Source: Artocarpus heterophyllus | Taxonomy: Eukaryota; Streptophyta; Magnoliopsida; Rosales; Moraceae | Direction of reading: 5' to 3' | Assembly: GCA_025403435.1 (NCBI GenBank) | Contig: CM046340.1 | Span: 11,538,091-11,602,090 of the forward strand | Length of the DNA stretch: 64,000 nucleotides | Part shown: positions 35,091 to 48,010 of the stretch, in pieces | Layout of the letters: each line of letters starts with the position of its first letter | Position numbering within the stretch: the first letter of the stretch is position 1 | Notes under the pieces: generated by a model | Told to the model about the DNA's origin: nothing | Databases searched by the model: none | Seen by the model: only the letters and a program-made list of their open reading frames with translations | Position numbers and translations under genes: made by a program

Positions 35091-37575
35091 TCAATCGGCC
35101 CGAGTCTCATCACCAGCCTGAGTCTCGTCCCCGGCCGCGTTGTCGTCTTGGCCTCCCTCGGCAGCTTGCACATCCCCATCGTCATCACCGTCCACAACGA
35201 CGACCTCCTCCTCAACATCCTGTTGTTGCTCGGCCTCGCCCTGGTCCGGCTCAGCAATGACCGACCAGTCGAATGCAGCCGCCTCGGGATGCTTTTCAAT
35301 CAGATGGTCGCGGAGGTCCACCATTCCATCGAAGTAGAGATCGGTATATTCAGGGGATGTCTTAAACTCCTCGACCGCAGCGGCCAGCTGATCGGGGAGC
35401 CCGGCTACGAATTGGTGGTGCTCGGCCTGTAGAGTTGCTAGCCGACCCTCTAGCCGAGCGGCTTTCTCTTCCTGCCGAGCGACCTTATCCTCAGCCTCCT
35501 TGAGCCGCCTCAACATGTCCTCGGCCTCGGACTTTGTTTTCTGGGCCTCCTCCTTGGTCCGATCTAGTTCACTCTTCTTCTCGTCGAGCTCTCTGTCGGA
35601 GTCCAACTTCAGGAGGAGGGTCTTCTTGTGCCTTTCTTGCTCCTTGTGGATCTCCCTCACCCCGACGGAGTGCGCCATGTGCACAACGGCGTCCAACTGC
35701 GAAAATTACAAGGGGTTATCCTCGGCGATATTACAAGGGGTTTAACTATTGGTCAGCTCAGACACTTACCGAGGCTACCGTTCGGAGCGCTATGTTGCAC
35801 AAGTCTCGGAAGTCCTCACCCCGAATGTCCATAAAGAAGTCATTCGGGGGAGCCACATCTCCGAGGCGTTCGAGGAGCATGCCGCGGTAGTTCGGGCGCC
35901 TTCTTTGTTGGTCCTCGGAAGAACCTCTGGACGCCTCGTCTACTCGGCCGACCTCCGACGAGGTCCTTATTGGCGGTGGTGGTGGGGCTTGGACTGATGT
36001 GGAGGTTTGCCCGGTGCGTGTCGAGGGCTCGGGTGCTGGCGTCCGCTTACGCTTTTTGCTGGCCTCAACGGCCTTGCCCTTGCCCTTCCTCTGTGTTGTC
36101 ATCTGGGCAAGCCTGCCAGCGCGGGAGCTCGGTGCGGTCATTTCTGCACAAAGAAAATCCCAGTTAAACGAAGGGCAAAATAAAAGAGAAAAGGGCGACT
36201 ATAAATAAAATTCCAGGCTGACCTCCGATCCGGAGTTGGCCCGACGGGTACAGGAGCCTAATCACGCCCTCGAGGTTCTCGTCGGCTACAGGTGGCCCCG
36301 CATCGAGGGAGCCACTGGACGAGTCCTCGGTACTGGACGATGAAGGCTCCCTCGTCGGCCACCCGGACCGGGAAGTGCTTGGCCCTGGAAGATCCGCATC
36401 ACCCGGACGGGCAACAGTAACCTGCCTGGTTTCCCGGGCAGGACGCCTAGCTTGGGGAAAACTGCTGGATTCCCCGAACCAACCGTATCTGGACAGAGTG
36501 TCCTTTCTCAGAAGAAAGGACTGTTGTCTGGATGACTCGGGCTTCTCGAACAGTTCGTCCACGGCCTCTATTACGTGGCTCGGTGCCCGAGAGCGCTTGG
36601 TCCAGATGTGCCCCAGCTCAAATGACCCCGGCACTTGTTCATCCTCGGGGACAGCTTCACCGGCTCGGGCTAAAAAGTTTCCCCCGACGTAAAACCATTC
36701 GTACTTCCACAGCTTGTCCGAGTCGGGGTTGCCCAGAATAAAGTCCTTTCTGAAGCCGGTGAAGTAGTACCAGCCGGACTGCCAAGGAAGCTTCTTCATC
36801 TTGAATACTTGCTTGAAGGCCTCCAGCGGCATCTCAGTACTCCGGTGGTACTTCCACAAAATATACATCCCGATCAGCGACCTATAGCTGTTCAGGTTCA
36901 ATTGTGCCGGGCACACATTAAGAACTCAGCGTAAAGTGTGATAAATCCCTCTGGTGCTTCTAAAGGTGAATCTCCCTCTCCGGGGACGACAAGATTCACA
37001 TCGGCCGGGATGCCATACTCGTCGCGTAGGGCCTCTAATCGCGACTCCGTGATCGCGCTTGTATAACCCGCCGCCGAGGTTTGCCCAGGGCGGCTTATCC
37101 GATATGCTGTAACGCCTCACACGCGGGTGGCCCGGACCTCTTGCTCCATTTCTGGCTGCTCTGCCCCCATATCCTCGGCTGCATGCTCCTCGTCGGAGGC
37201 ATCAACCGTAATCACACCTGTAATTTGGATGGGGGCCTCGGCATTTCGACCAGAGGCGCTCGGAGCATCCTCATGGGTTTGAAACTCGGTCATCTCCCTT
37301 GGAAAAACTTGGGAATGGCCCGCTGTTGCCGCCCCGGTATAAGGGTCTTGTTCCCTGGACGGCCTGATAAGCTTATGCCCGCCCAGCAAATTTAAAAATT
37401 CTTGCTCGGGCACGGTCTGGGAATCGACCCTTAGGATCTGCTCCAGCCGCCTGGCCCCTTCCCGTCTTTGGGACGCCACCTCGGCATCAAATTGAGTCGA
37501 AGAAGAGCTACTGCTCTCCCCGCTACTTTCCGACCATGAAACCTCCACGTTTTGTGAGTCGGACAAATCACTCAT
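35091..37575 (-). pseudogene. Spliced antisense gene of the Tat element
   Basis: On the - strand three exons can be read: 37575-36223, 36143-35770 and 35696-35091. The introns are 36222-36144 (donor GTCAGC, acceptor TGCAG) and 35769-35697 (donor GTAAGT, acceptor TCGCAG), and both joins keep frame. The product has an acidic Ser/Glu-rich N-terminus, a domain like the plant putative gypsy-type transposon family (ITESRLEALRDEYGIP, then CPAQLNLNSYRSL), a basic linker with a nuclear-signal-like KKRKR, then a long Glu/Lys/Arg coiled coil and acidic C-terminus. It is broken by a TGA at 37119-37117 and by a small deletion with frameshift near 36905. Such antisense ORFs are known in Tat-lineage elements; their role is not settled. 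Confidence 0.8.
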
Positions 37576-37937
37576 TTTCACTCAGAAAATTACCTGCTCG
37601 GGTTCTTGGTAGCTCGGTTGATATAATCCTCGGCTATTACTCGAGCTCGGCAGCCAAAATTTCTCGTTTGTAAAATTTCTGAAAATGAAGTGCAAATTAC
37701 GGAGGGAAGGGACCTTATTTATAGCCATTTTAAGCAGAAAATTCGAGCGCAAAAACCCAAAAGGCGCAATTAATACGCCTGACAACCGCACAGACGGCTA
37801 CGACGCGACACGCGTCCCCCGTCTGATCCGCGCGTCTTTTCGCCTCACCCCGCTCCTAAGTGTTGCTTGGTCTTCTTCCTTCGAGCCGACCTCACCCACT
37901 CGGCATAGTCCACCCGGCCGAACACCGACCAGGTGAA

Positions 37938-37949
37938 CTGGGGGGCTAA
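37938..37949 (+). promoter_or_regulatory. Polypurine tract of the Tat element
   Basis: CTGGGGGGCTAA lies directly before the 3' LTR; the G-run is the likely plus-strand primer. Confidence 0.75.
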
Positions 37950-38561
37950 TGTTGAGGGTAAGCTCGACGCCGCCACCGAGGACACTAACTTCGTGGTCGG
38001 CAACTCAGTTCGGCAGACATAGGCTACCGCCCGACCCGACGACTTATGCTCTTCCCGAGGTGCCTTCCATTTATCTAAGGGCACACCCCCAAGAAGGCTG
38101 CCACCTCGGGGATGTATAGTAGCTCGGGCCAGGCTATGCTATTCATCATAATACGTCACTACCCATCCTTGTAGGCCAACACCAGGCAGACGTGCTGCCG
38201 TCCGATAGAGTCAAATCCATTGGACAATGGACGCGACACTTGTCACTTATTGCTTGATACACTTTGATGTGACACCTGGGTAATGGGTAAAACCCATCTT
38301 GCACCCGATCCAGCTGGTGGCCTATAAATAGGATGCATTTACGACGTTTTAGAGGGAGAAACCTCTTCACTCTTAATTAGCTGCCGAGCTATACTTGCCT
38401 TGAGCATCGGAGAGCCCTTGTCTATTGACTAACCCCATTTCTCCGAATCATCCCTCTCGCAGGTACTCACTCCCGACCAGGGGCAAGCTTAAGAGGAGGT
38501 CAGAATGTGTATAGTCACACGTGGGTGTTGATCCGACACCGGACAGCGGTAAGCATCAACA
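37950..38561 (+). repeat. 3' LTR of the Tat element
   Basis: It is 612 bp, with ends TGTTGA and TCAACA and a TATA box at 38322-38331. It is followed by CCCAT, one base different from TCCAT before the 5' LTR. Confidence 0.93.
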
Positions 38562-39394
38562 CCCATAGTTGACCTTTTTAAAAAAAAAAAAAAATATTTT
38601 CATGATTATTATAATAGATCAATACTTTATGATAACTTCTATACTCATATACTTACTGCATGTATTTCTTTCTATTTTTTTGTCATTATCATATAACTTC
38701 TTTTCTTTATCATAATGCTAATGTTCACACTTTAAAACACATATTTAACATATTTTTCATTATTTTCATCATTATCATGAGACTTCTATTCTTTATAGTA
38801 ATGCTTAAGTTTACATATTTTTTATTCTTTATTTTGTCACTTTCTTTTAATTGCTAATCACTTATTTGAGTGTATATTAATTTTCTCATTATCATAATTA
38901 CATAATCATTATATTAGTGAATTTTTTTTGTCTTTTGTTGAGAGACATTTTTTCTTCTTTCTTGTAAGGAGTTGTTTTTAATCTTTATAATCCTTTTAAA
39001 TCTGAATTTTCAAAATTTTTTAAATTTCCCCTCATATTTTTCAGTTTCCTTGTATAAATAAAAAAAAGAAAACAATAGGAATTCAATAATTTGTTTTGAT
39101 GATTTATTTTAAACCTTCGTTATTATTTTTATTCATTTCATTATTTAAGGTTATAATAATAATTGCACATATCATTTATAACATTTTTGTAGTTCAAACA
39201 ATTGGTAGACATTTTTATAATCAATATGTTCTATTTAGCCAGTTATGTAAATGACTAATAATAAAAGTATTATTCTAAATGTATTGAGTGCTAAGTTAAA
39301 GTCCAAAAAATAGTTTTTTTTTTCAATCATCAATATTGAGAATACACCCATACGTCACCGTTAATGAGGATACACCCAACCACACATACGTATC

Positions 39395-39570
39395 GGCTGT
39401 TTGACTGGGTGATAGGAACCACAGTTTCTACCACAAACTCAGTTATAAACAATATAAAGCTCTCACATGCTACAGTAACAATAAAAAAAATTACTATAAT
39501 ATAAAGTTTCTACATGCTACAGTAAAAGTGGTTTTAATCAACGGTTTCCACCGCTCTTTTAAACACCACA
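39395..39570 (+). mobile_element. MITE family member D
   Basis: It has the family core CAGTTATAAACAATATAAAG, CTCACATGCTACAGTAACAA and CATGCTACAGTAAAAGTGGT, with degenerate ends GGCTGTTTGACTGGG and TTAAACACCACA. Confidence 0.75.
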
Positions 39571-40078
39571 GTATATATTCAATAGTTATGTTTTTTTTTT
39601 CTACTAACCAAATTAAGTGCGCATGTTAATTACAAATAATGATATGACATTTTATATAGTTTAATTATCCAACGCGTTACAACTATATGAGCCAAATCAA
39701 ATGGTTAAAACCGATGAATAAAATGAGTAACCATTAAAACCAATGTACACACACGCACCTTGATGTTGAAGGATTTGGTGATTAGTTTCCAGAAAAATCG
39801 GTTTAAACAACTAGCAGTAGCTGGAATTAAAGAGATATCTACCAAAAATTACACTCCGTTACCTTTCTTAGACTCGCGAGGAGCGGTCAGAAGGAGACTC
39901 TTTGACCAAACTCAGGACACTGAAAGAAGAGTACACAGATCAGTCAGATCAGCCCACAATAAATTTTTCTTATTAATTTTTTTTTCTAATATATAAATAT
40001 TTGCGTGTGTGTATACGCATACGCATTTGCAATCTCATCTAATTATCTTATTTAATATAATATAATATAATATTTGGT

Positions 40079-40446
40079 TTCTCATGGATTCAAATCCTTA
40101 TTTGGTGTTGGTGTTCTAAACAGTATCTAACTAATTTTTTTTATAGCACATCATATAAAAGGTATGAAATAATGTTTAATCAACTTTTATATTTTTTTCA
40201 TTTAATTATGTGTTATAATATGGTATCAACAAATGGTATCTAACCAATTTTTCTCATGGATTGGTTATAATATGTTGATGTTATAATGTTGAATCCATAT
40301 TTTTCTCATGGATTCAAATCCTTATTTGGTGTTGATGTTTTAAATGGTATCTAACCAATTTTTTTTATAGCACATCATATAAAAGGTATGAAATAATGTT
40401 CAATCAACTTTTATATTTTTTTCATTTAATTATGTGTTATAATATG
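40079..40446 (+). repeat. Direct repeat, two copies of about 144 bases
   Basis: The segments 40079-40222 and 40303-40446 are almost identical at a constant offset of 224 (both start TTCTCATGGATTCAAATCC and end TGTGTTATAATATG). The gap repeats part of the unit. Non-coding. Confidence 0.85.
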
Positions 40447-41755
40447 ATTAATTGGATACTATTTGAAACACAAAAAATTGAAAAGAGAATTAAAAAAATT
40501 ACGTATACACACACGTAACTTTTATATCCTTACTATTATGTATTTTTCAAAAAAAAAAAATTACGAATCATGGAATTTATTATATTGATTTTTTTCTAGG
40601 AACAAAAAAAGTTAAAACCGATGATTACATGCTCTAATTAGTTTCTAATTTGTTGATTTGCACGGCTTGAAATGGCACTAGTTATTACACTAATTAAGGG
40701 CCCCATTCTCCTCCCAGAAAGATAGATTAGCAGTCAATATTATTTTACCTTTTACCCTAAACATTTGATTCCTCATACAGAAAAGCATCCATTACATCGA
40801 ACAATATTTACTAAGATACCAAAAATGATATGCAAAATAAGGATTCTAAAAAATAAATAAAAAAGAAGAAGATGCAAAAGCAGAAAAAAGAAAATTCCAG
40901 TTCAAACAATTGATACTATTAGTTGTCAAAGGAAGATTTCGTCAGGCTCATCTCTCTCTCTCTCTCTCTAGGTGCTTCTCTCTCATTTGCAGAGGTATTG
41001 CGCCTGCTGTATTTTTCTGATTCCGTGCCCTGAAAACCATACTCACGATTATACATGATTTTTATTATTGTGGTATTGTACGTATTTTATGTTGCGGATT
41101 TTAATTGGTTAGAAATTCTAATCTGTTTCTCGCGTGTATTTCACATTATTTTGATTTTTTTTTTCCTTGTGATTCTGTTGGCTGTTTAGAAATTTCCTTT
41201 GTTCGTCCGAGTTCAAAGTTTTCCGTCCATTAGCGGACTCTTTTTTAAAAATTTTTTAATCTATAAATATTTTGGTTTTTCTTGTACTGCCATTGGATAA
41301 ACATATATATCTTTTGTCTTGTGCAAATATTCACCTTCTTGTTAACTGCACTAAGATTACGAAACAAAAAATCCCATCTCTGGATTTACATAGCCTGATA
41401 ATACACAGTAATTATAAGGACAACATTATTAAGATTTAATTGAATTTTGCATTCTTTTTTTTTTTTGGTATTTTGCATATTTTTACCTATTTGTAGTTTA
41501 AATTATTATGATCATCAGAATATTTGTTACATATGTTTATGTATATTTATATTTATTAATTATTTTAATTTAAGATAAAAGATTCAAACTCTTTGTCTTA
41601 TACAGGATCGGGAGCGCAGTTATGCTTGCCACAACATATTTATATTTATTTATGATGTAACCTTGTCTGATTCTCTCTCTTGTTTTAGTTTTTTTGTCAG
41701 AGTTAGGACACACTGAGCGAGACTGAGCGAGTTAGGCGGCAAGTTTATAATTTCC

Positions 41756-44700
41756 ATGGAAGACAGAGATAATAATAGAATCATGGAAGAAAAATTGTTG
41801 TTAATATTGCCAGAACGACAGAGAGATGAAGAAGCTTGTCGTTTTCAAAGTAGTGTAATAACATGGAGTGTTTTGTTTGGAGAAGTGAAGAGATTGGGAT
41901 GCATAGCAGGGCCACTTGTGGCTGTGATTTTGTCCCAGTATTTTTTGGAGTTAATCTCCATGATGATGGTTGGTCACCTTGGAAAGCTTTCTCTCTCTAG
42001 CACCGAAATAGCCATTTCTCTCTCTGGGGTCACCGGCTTTAGTCTTCTTGTCAGTTCTAATAACTTTTGCTTCTTTATCTTATTTATTTTGTCTTTTGTA
42101 TGAATGCAAATTATTTTCTATCCATATGCTTTCAGTTTGCTTTTCATGAAACTTATTTTGTTGTTTCTTCTTTGCCCATTGGAAGGATTTTTTTAATCAT
42201 ATTTTTTAATCATATCCCTAAAACTGTTATTTTGTTGTTTTTTCTTTGCCCATTGGGAGGATTTTTTTAATCATATGCCTAAAATTGTTTGTTGAGTGTT
42301 TAGGAGTATTTATTTTTTTCATTAAGAAAAACGTTGTACATGTTTTTCTTGTTTTTCAAGAGCATTTCTCCAACAAGACTTGAAAAGTAACCCTATTAGT
42401 AAGATTTATAGGGTGTTTGAAAAGATAGTGAGAACTAATGGTGGGAACCACTTTTATTGTAGTATGTAAGAGTTTTATACTGCAACATATTTTTTTATTG
42501 TTATTGTAGCATATGAGAGCTTTACACTGTTTATAACTAAAGTTGTGATGAAAACTGAATGGTGCCAAACACCCCTAGATCTGTATAAAAAAGTGATATA
42601 TATTAGCCTCTTTTGTTAGTTCTAAAATTATCTTTCTTTCTTTATTTCTTTTTCATGTTATTAGCAATATTTCAAAAAGTGCTTTTCTTTATGGGGGCCG
42701 TTTATGTTTTAAGTTTGCTTTTTCATGAAATTTTATTTCACTGTTTTTCTTTGCCCATTGGAATGGGACATTTTTTATTCATGATATGCTTGAATTGTGC
42801 TAATTTTTTTTCTTCATTAGAAAAAAATTCCTATACTTTGTTTCTTCTATTTCAAGGGTACTACTCCGGCACAACTTGAAAAGGTAACCTATCGGTAGCA
42901 CTCTATCTTTCAGCCGTCAGATCTGTATCAAAAAATGATTTTGACCAGATCCAACGGTCAGAAGGACTATCTATGGGAGGCCATTCAGGAGAAGGACCTT
43001 TAATTAAATAGATGAGGTGCTTAGCGTGTTTTTTCTACCTTAATGTTAGTTTGCTCTATTTATTCACTTTATAAGGGGAAAAAGTCGTAGTAATTTTTTT
43101 TTATTACAGTGCACGTTCCCACTACATCCATTTCATAGCACTTGCACTCTTGGAGCCCCGGCCATGTGTTGCTAATAATCTGGCTACATAAAAGAAGATT
43201 TGATCTTATATATTATAGGATATAACAGAAAATGAAATCAAATCAGTGAAAAATTCATTTGGCTTTTTTATCTCACTAACTAGATTATATAATTTTTATG
43301 GCTAATACAGTTGGGAATGGCTAGTGGACTTGAAACTGTGTGTGGGCTAGCATATGGAGCTGAGCAATATCAAAAACTTGGGCTTCAAACTTACACTGCA
43401 ATATTTTCTTTGTTCTTGATTTGCATTCCCATATCTTTGATTTGGATCTACATGGAGAATTTACTTGTTTTGATTGGTCAAGACCCTCTTATCTCTCATG
43501 AAGCTGGAAAGTTCGCAACTTGGCTTGTTCCTGCTCTCTTTGCTTATGCAATTCTTGAACCACTTATTAGATACTTTCAGACACAAGGTTTGATAATTCC
43601 GATGTTCGTAAGCTCTTGTGTCACCCTTTGTTTCCACATTCCTCTTTGTTGGGTTTTGGTGTTCAAGTCTGGACTGGAAAGCCTAGGGGCTGCATTGGCA
43701 ATGAGTATTTCCTATTGGTTGAATGTGGTTTTACTTGTGTTGTACGTTAAGTGTGCTCCTTCGTGTGCGAAAACTCGGGTTCCGATTTCTATGGAGCTTT
43801 TCCGAGGGATCAGAGAGTTCCTTGGCATTGCCATCCCTTCAGCAGTCATGACATGGTAATTTTCTTTTGCACCCTTCTTTTATAAACTGTTTTTAATATT
43901 CAATATTCATCTTATCTTACCTTCTTTTTTTTTTTTTTTTTTGGGGATAATCACAGCCTTGAATGGTGGTCATTTGAGCTGCTTATTCTGATGTCTGGGC
44001 TCTTACCAAACCCACAGCTTGAAACCTCAGTTCTCTCTGTCTGGTGAGTTTTTACTTTATTTTTTTAATTTTTTTTTAGTTGCAAATTTGCCGTCTATGT
44101 ATCTAAATATTCAAATAGAAATAATGCCTTACACAAAATGTGGTTGTTCTAATTGTTTGTCTTGAACAGCCTAAGTACCATCTCAACGTTATTTACAATA
44201 CCATATGGGCTAGGTGCTGCAGTAAGGTATGCTCTTTGCTTTTTCTTTTACTTTGCATTTATATCCTGGAAATAAGGCATGCTCAATGCAGTTAATTTTA
44301 TTTTTTAAACATCAAGAAACATACATCCAAGAATTAATGTATCTGTATACCTGTTTCACAACAGCACAAGAGTCTCAAATGAACTAGGAGCTGGAAATGC
44401 GCAAGCTGCTCGGATCGCAACCTTTGTTGTAATGTTTGTGACAATCATAGAGGCAAGTGTAATAAGCACGGCACTGTTTGCCTGCCGCCGTGTTTTCGGA
44501 TACAGTTTCAGCAATGACAAGGAAGTTGTGGATTATGTTACAGAGTTGACTCCCCTGGTTTGTGTATCTGTTGTACTAGACAGCATACAAGGTGTCCTTT
44601 CAGGTCAATAAATAACTTGTCTTTCTCTTTATTACAAAAAAAGCTCAGCTTTGATAGCTTTCAAACCCCTAAAAGTACTTTAAACAAAAAAGATGTGATC

Positions 44701-45662
44701 ATAGTATTTAGTAAGAAAAATCATTTTCTATCTTTATGGGGTTAAAACTTCACTACTTATAAATATTATTTAGACTAAAATTTACTGTTTTGTAAATAAT
44801 AAGGTTTTAATCTTATGGGGTTGAATAGGAGTGCTCGTCCAGCAAAACTGTAAAAAACCACTCTACGGAAAGACTAATACAGTTTTTTTTTTAGTGATTT
44901 TTAGAAGCTAAATTTTATAATTTTTAGACTCTGCTTCTACTTTTAACTTTTGTTTTAAGTAAAAGTAGTGCGTCTATTAAAAGAACGTCAATACGAAACG
45001 GGCTAAAGTATTATTTTTATTGTTTTTGGTTTTTTTTTTTGAAATTATTTCAGGTGTTGCTAGAGGATGTGGTCGGCAGCACATAGGGGCTTTTATCAAC
45101 CTTGGGGCATTTTATCTTTGCGGAGTTCCAATAGCTGCAATATTGGGTTTCTGGGTAAAGATGAAAGGAAAAGGCCTCTGGATTGGCATACAGGCTGGTG
45201 CTTTTGTGCAAACACTTCTGCTTTTTCTTGCAACAATTTGTACAAATTGGGAAAAACAGGTCTACCCTCTATCCCAATTCTTCTCCTCTTTGTCAATCCC
45301 AAATTTCATAAACAAAATCGTTCATAAATCTTAATGAAGCTAGCATTCCTAATCCAAATAGTACTTCTAAATTAGATTCTAAAATGTGTTTCTTGGTAAC
45401 CCAATATTGTCACATATATCCCACTAATACAAATGACTATTTAAGAAAAAATGTGATTTTTGAAGGTTGGACTAGAAGCCGCACAGAAATAGAAGATATA
45501 TTACAAATGGTACTTTTTTGTATAGATTTTAAGAAACTCATCTATTTTACTAAAATTCCTTTATTTCTGTGTTTGCTGTTACAGGCAAGTAAGGCAAGGG
45601 AGAAGATATTTGAGTATAAATCTCTGAGTAATGGATCAGAGGACCGAGAAGAGCTAGATTAA
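41756..45662 (+). CDS. MATE efflux transporter, copy 3 (intact, 501 aa)
   Basis: An intact plant MATE/DETOXIFICATION gene. Seven exons: 41756-42049, 43311-43855, 43957-44043, 44170-44226, 44365-44603, 45054-45259, 45585-45662; they sum to 1506 nt with phase kept. Exons 2 to 6 match copy 2 in length. The exon 1 donor is GTCAGT rather than GTGAGT. Twelve membrane helices are expected after a hydrophilic N-terminus of about 45 residues. Two positions differ from all sister copies: the CGQAYGAEQ motif reads CGLAYGAEQ (Leu 111), and SS(S/T)AIAISL reads SSTEIAISL, putting Glu 84 in a helix. The frame is otherwise clean, so it may be functional with altered specificity, or be starting to decay. Intron 1 holds a MITE (42410-42576) and further repeat-like sequence (42890-42990). 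Confidence 0.9.
42410..42576 (-). mobile_element. MITE family member E, in intron 1 of MATE copy 3
   Basis: It starts AGGGTGTTTGAAAAG and ends GCCAAACACCCCT. The core is the reverse complement of copies B, C, D and F (TTGTAGCATATGAGAGCTTT, ACACTGTTTATAACT). Confidence 0.82.
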
Positions 45663-46978
45663 AATTTTTATGACTAACATATTTTTCTTGTACACAGTTG
45701 TAACAGGAAAAAAAACGAATAAAGGGCTTCAAATATGAGAAAATTAGCATGACCAGTCACTAATTTTGGGACCTAAAATTGTGTAGTACTCCATTTTGTC
45801 GTCATTGCATATTGTGGTATTTTGTATGCACATGGAAAAGCCATGTTGTACGTAATTTTGTACCCATTTGCAGTGCTGCAATATATAAATGGAAATACAA
45901 ACAACAATTTTTGGCGTCTTCTAACGTTATTTCTGAGTTATTGTCGTTTTTGTGTGGTTGTCGTATTCTAATGTCATTGTCGCTTATCATGCTTTCGTCG
46001 TTTTATGTCCAAAAAAGAATTATGGCTTGATTTTGGAGTATTTTAAGGTGTATAAGAACAACAATGGATTAGAGGAGTGGGATGCTCTAGAGTAGAATTT
46101 TATATAGGATGAACGTAATTTCTTGTATAGCCATGAGAAAAGGAAACTATTGTACCAACTAATTTTGGTGTCTAAAGTTAATACTATATATATATATATT
46201 TTTGATATTGTCATTTGTTGGTGCTGATGTATTGTCGTATTTTGTAGTGTTATATAAACAAGTCTTCTTGTATTCAATTCTCTGTGCCCGCGCAAATTTT
46301 CCTGCTGCCGTACATGATGGGAACTATGAAGAACTATTTGAGATAACTAGTGGAAAAGCGCGCTTTGCATGTGTTAATATGTGGATAAAAAAGGGAAATT
46401 TTATAATCTTCATTCTTTTGTAACATAACTTAACATATAATACAAATGATAGTATGACATAATTTTTTCTAAACGTGGCATTAATAAATATAACTTTTAA
46501 AAGTGTGACATAATATGTAATTTTCTCCTAAAAAAGTAAAAAAAAATTTAGGAGTAAAAAATAAATATGTATGACAATAAGACAAGAATGAGCAAAAACA
46601 AATATGTATGACAAAAACAAAAAGTAAAAGGATATGAAAGAAAATGAGAGAAAATAGAAAGAAAAGGAAAAAAAAAAACTTAAAAGAAAATAAAGAGTTT
46701 CTTCACTTCAAGTACTTTGAGAGTATCAGCTGAAACCTATTTTTATATTATTGTTAAAGATATTAAAGATATTTATAAGGCATATATATAAAAGTATATT
46801 TGAAAGAATTTTGAAACAAAGTTTAAATGGAGATATCTATGGAAAAAAATTATTTGAGCAGGGCAATTTTGAAAAATAAATATGTTCATAAGAGTTATTT
46901 TTTTTATCAATTTATAAGAGTGATTTTATTAATTACAAATTTATTTTCCATCCCCATCAAAAAATTATTTTCCATTAG

Positions 46979-47011
<33 letters not shown>

Positions 47012-48010
47012 TCGTTTGTTGGCTAGAATTTGGCATGCATGCAAGAAATAAAGATGCCAAATTACAAAAGAACTAAGAAAAAATATGTTTAAAAAATTGC
47101 CGTAAATTTTCGTCCGATCAACACAATGAATGGTGACGAATAGCGTATGCACCTCATGCACAAAATTAGGACGTGTCACCTAATAGATCTCAAAATGAAT
47201 AGATAAATAAAGTAAATGTTATAATATTCCTCCCAACATAATTTCTCTTATACTAAATCAGAAGCATAGGAGTTTATTAAGTTAGTTTGACCCATTTAAG
47301 ATTATAAGAATAATCTTTTAATTACAATCTTTTGGTAGAAAAAGAGAAAACATTTTGATTCCAATAGATAAATGATAATTATGGAACAGAATAAAATGAT
47401 AAAATAATTTAATTTTAGGAAAAACATTGGGTTAATTTGAGATTGGGGCTGAGCTCGATATATATATTTTATTGAGTTCCCTACATATCCCATTAAGCAA
47501 TTTAAATTTTAAAATTTCTCTGCACTTGACACAAAGTTTACCTTTAGATTCGGTTATTAAGAATCTAAAAAGAGTTTTCATTTTTATTAGTAATAAAGAA
47601 GAGTTTCTATTTTTTAGTTTTGTTTGTTTTATTTATTTGACTTTGAATTCTTAGATATTTATTTTGATAAAACTATATTTGCATAAGGTTATATTTGTAT
47701 AATTAAATCAGAATCGAATTATATTTCTGATTGGAATAGGATTAATAGAGTATTGCCTATTTATATGTACAGACTGTGTAGTGTCACTTTTAGTGAACAT
47801 GGTCCTTCTCTCTCTCTTTTTCCCTTTGTTTCGGTGAGAACAATTTCTCATTTTATCATTTTTTTCTTTTCTTTGCTTTGTCAGGTGCATCACATCAAGC
47901 TCTCACTCTCAATCTCTCTCTTCTTAATTGACGCTCTCTTCTTTCTTTTACTGGTGCATTTTCATGCTGGGATTATAAAAGCAAAGTAAAAGATAAAAGA
48001 TCACATTTAC
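45663..48010. other. Intergenic region downstream of MATE copy 3
   Basis: No gene was seen. It is AT-rich, with a second copy of dispersed repeat G at 46408-46540 and short TA tracts at about 46187-46199 and 46990-47011. Confidence 0.5.
46408..46540 (+). repeat. Dispersed repeat G, copy 2
   Basis: It resembles 25591-25760: GATAGTATGACATAA, a T-run, GTGGCATTAATAAA, then GTGACATAATATGTAA. Confidence 0.45.

Larger units (their letters stand above)
27983..38561 (+). mobile_element. Ty3/gypsy retrotransposon, Tat type, with antisense gene (decayed)
   Basis: A 10.6-kb element with 612-bp LTRs (27983-28594, 37950-38561), TGTTGA...TCAACA ends and flanks TCCAT/CCCAT that look like a 5-bp target duplication with one change. 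It is GC-rich against AT-rich surroundings. The order is gag, protease, reverse transcriptase, RNase H, a second RNase H-like domain and integrase, which is the Tat-lineage plan. An extra gene on the opposite strand lies between pol and the 3' LTR, also known from Tat elements. Eleven in-frame stops, at least one frameshift in the sense genes, and about 18 LTR differences show it is older than the LOG-carrying element and cannot move by itself. Confidence 0.95.
38562..41755. other. Intergenic region upstream of MATE copy 3
   Basis: No gene was seen. It is AT-rich, with MITE D (39395-39570), a spaced direct repeat (40079-40446) and a CT tract at about 40950-40971. The CT tract, a possible splice-like GCAGAGGTATTG near 40990 and the stretch just before the ATG (GACTGAGCGAGTTAGGCGGC) could be an intron-containing 5' leader of copy 3; part of it resembles the sequence before copy 2. 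Confidence 0.4.

Noticed and set aside
35140..36208. + strand frames over the antisense gene
   Set aside because: Ser- and Arg-rich shadows; the - strand gives domains and in-phase splice sites instead.
39760..39996. 78-codon frame upstream of MATE copy 3
   Set aside because: No recognisable domain; a lone frame of this size in intergenic DNA is likely chance.
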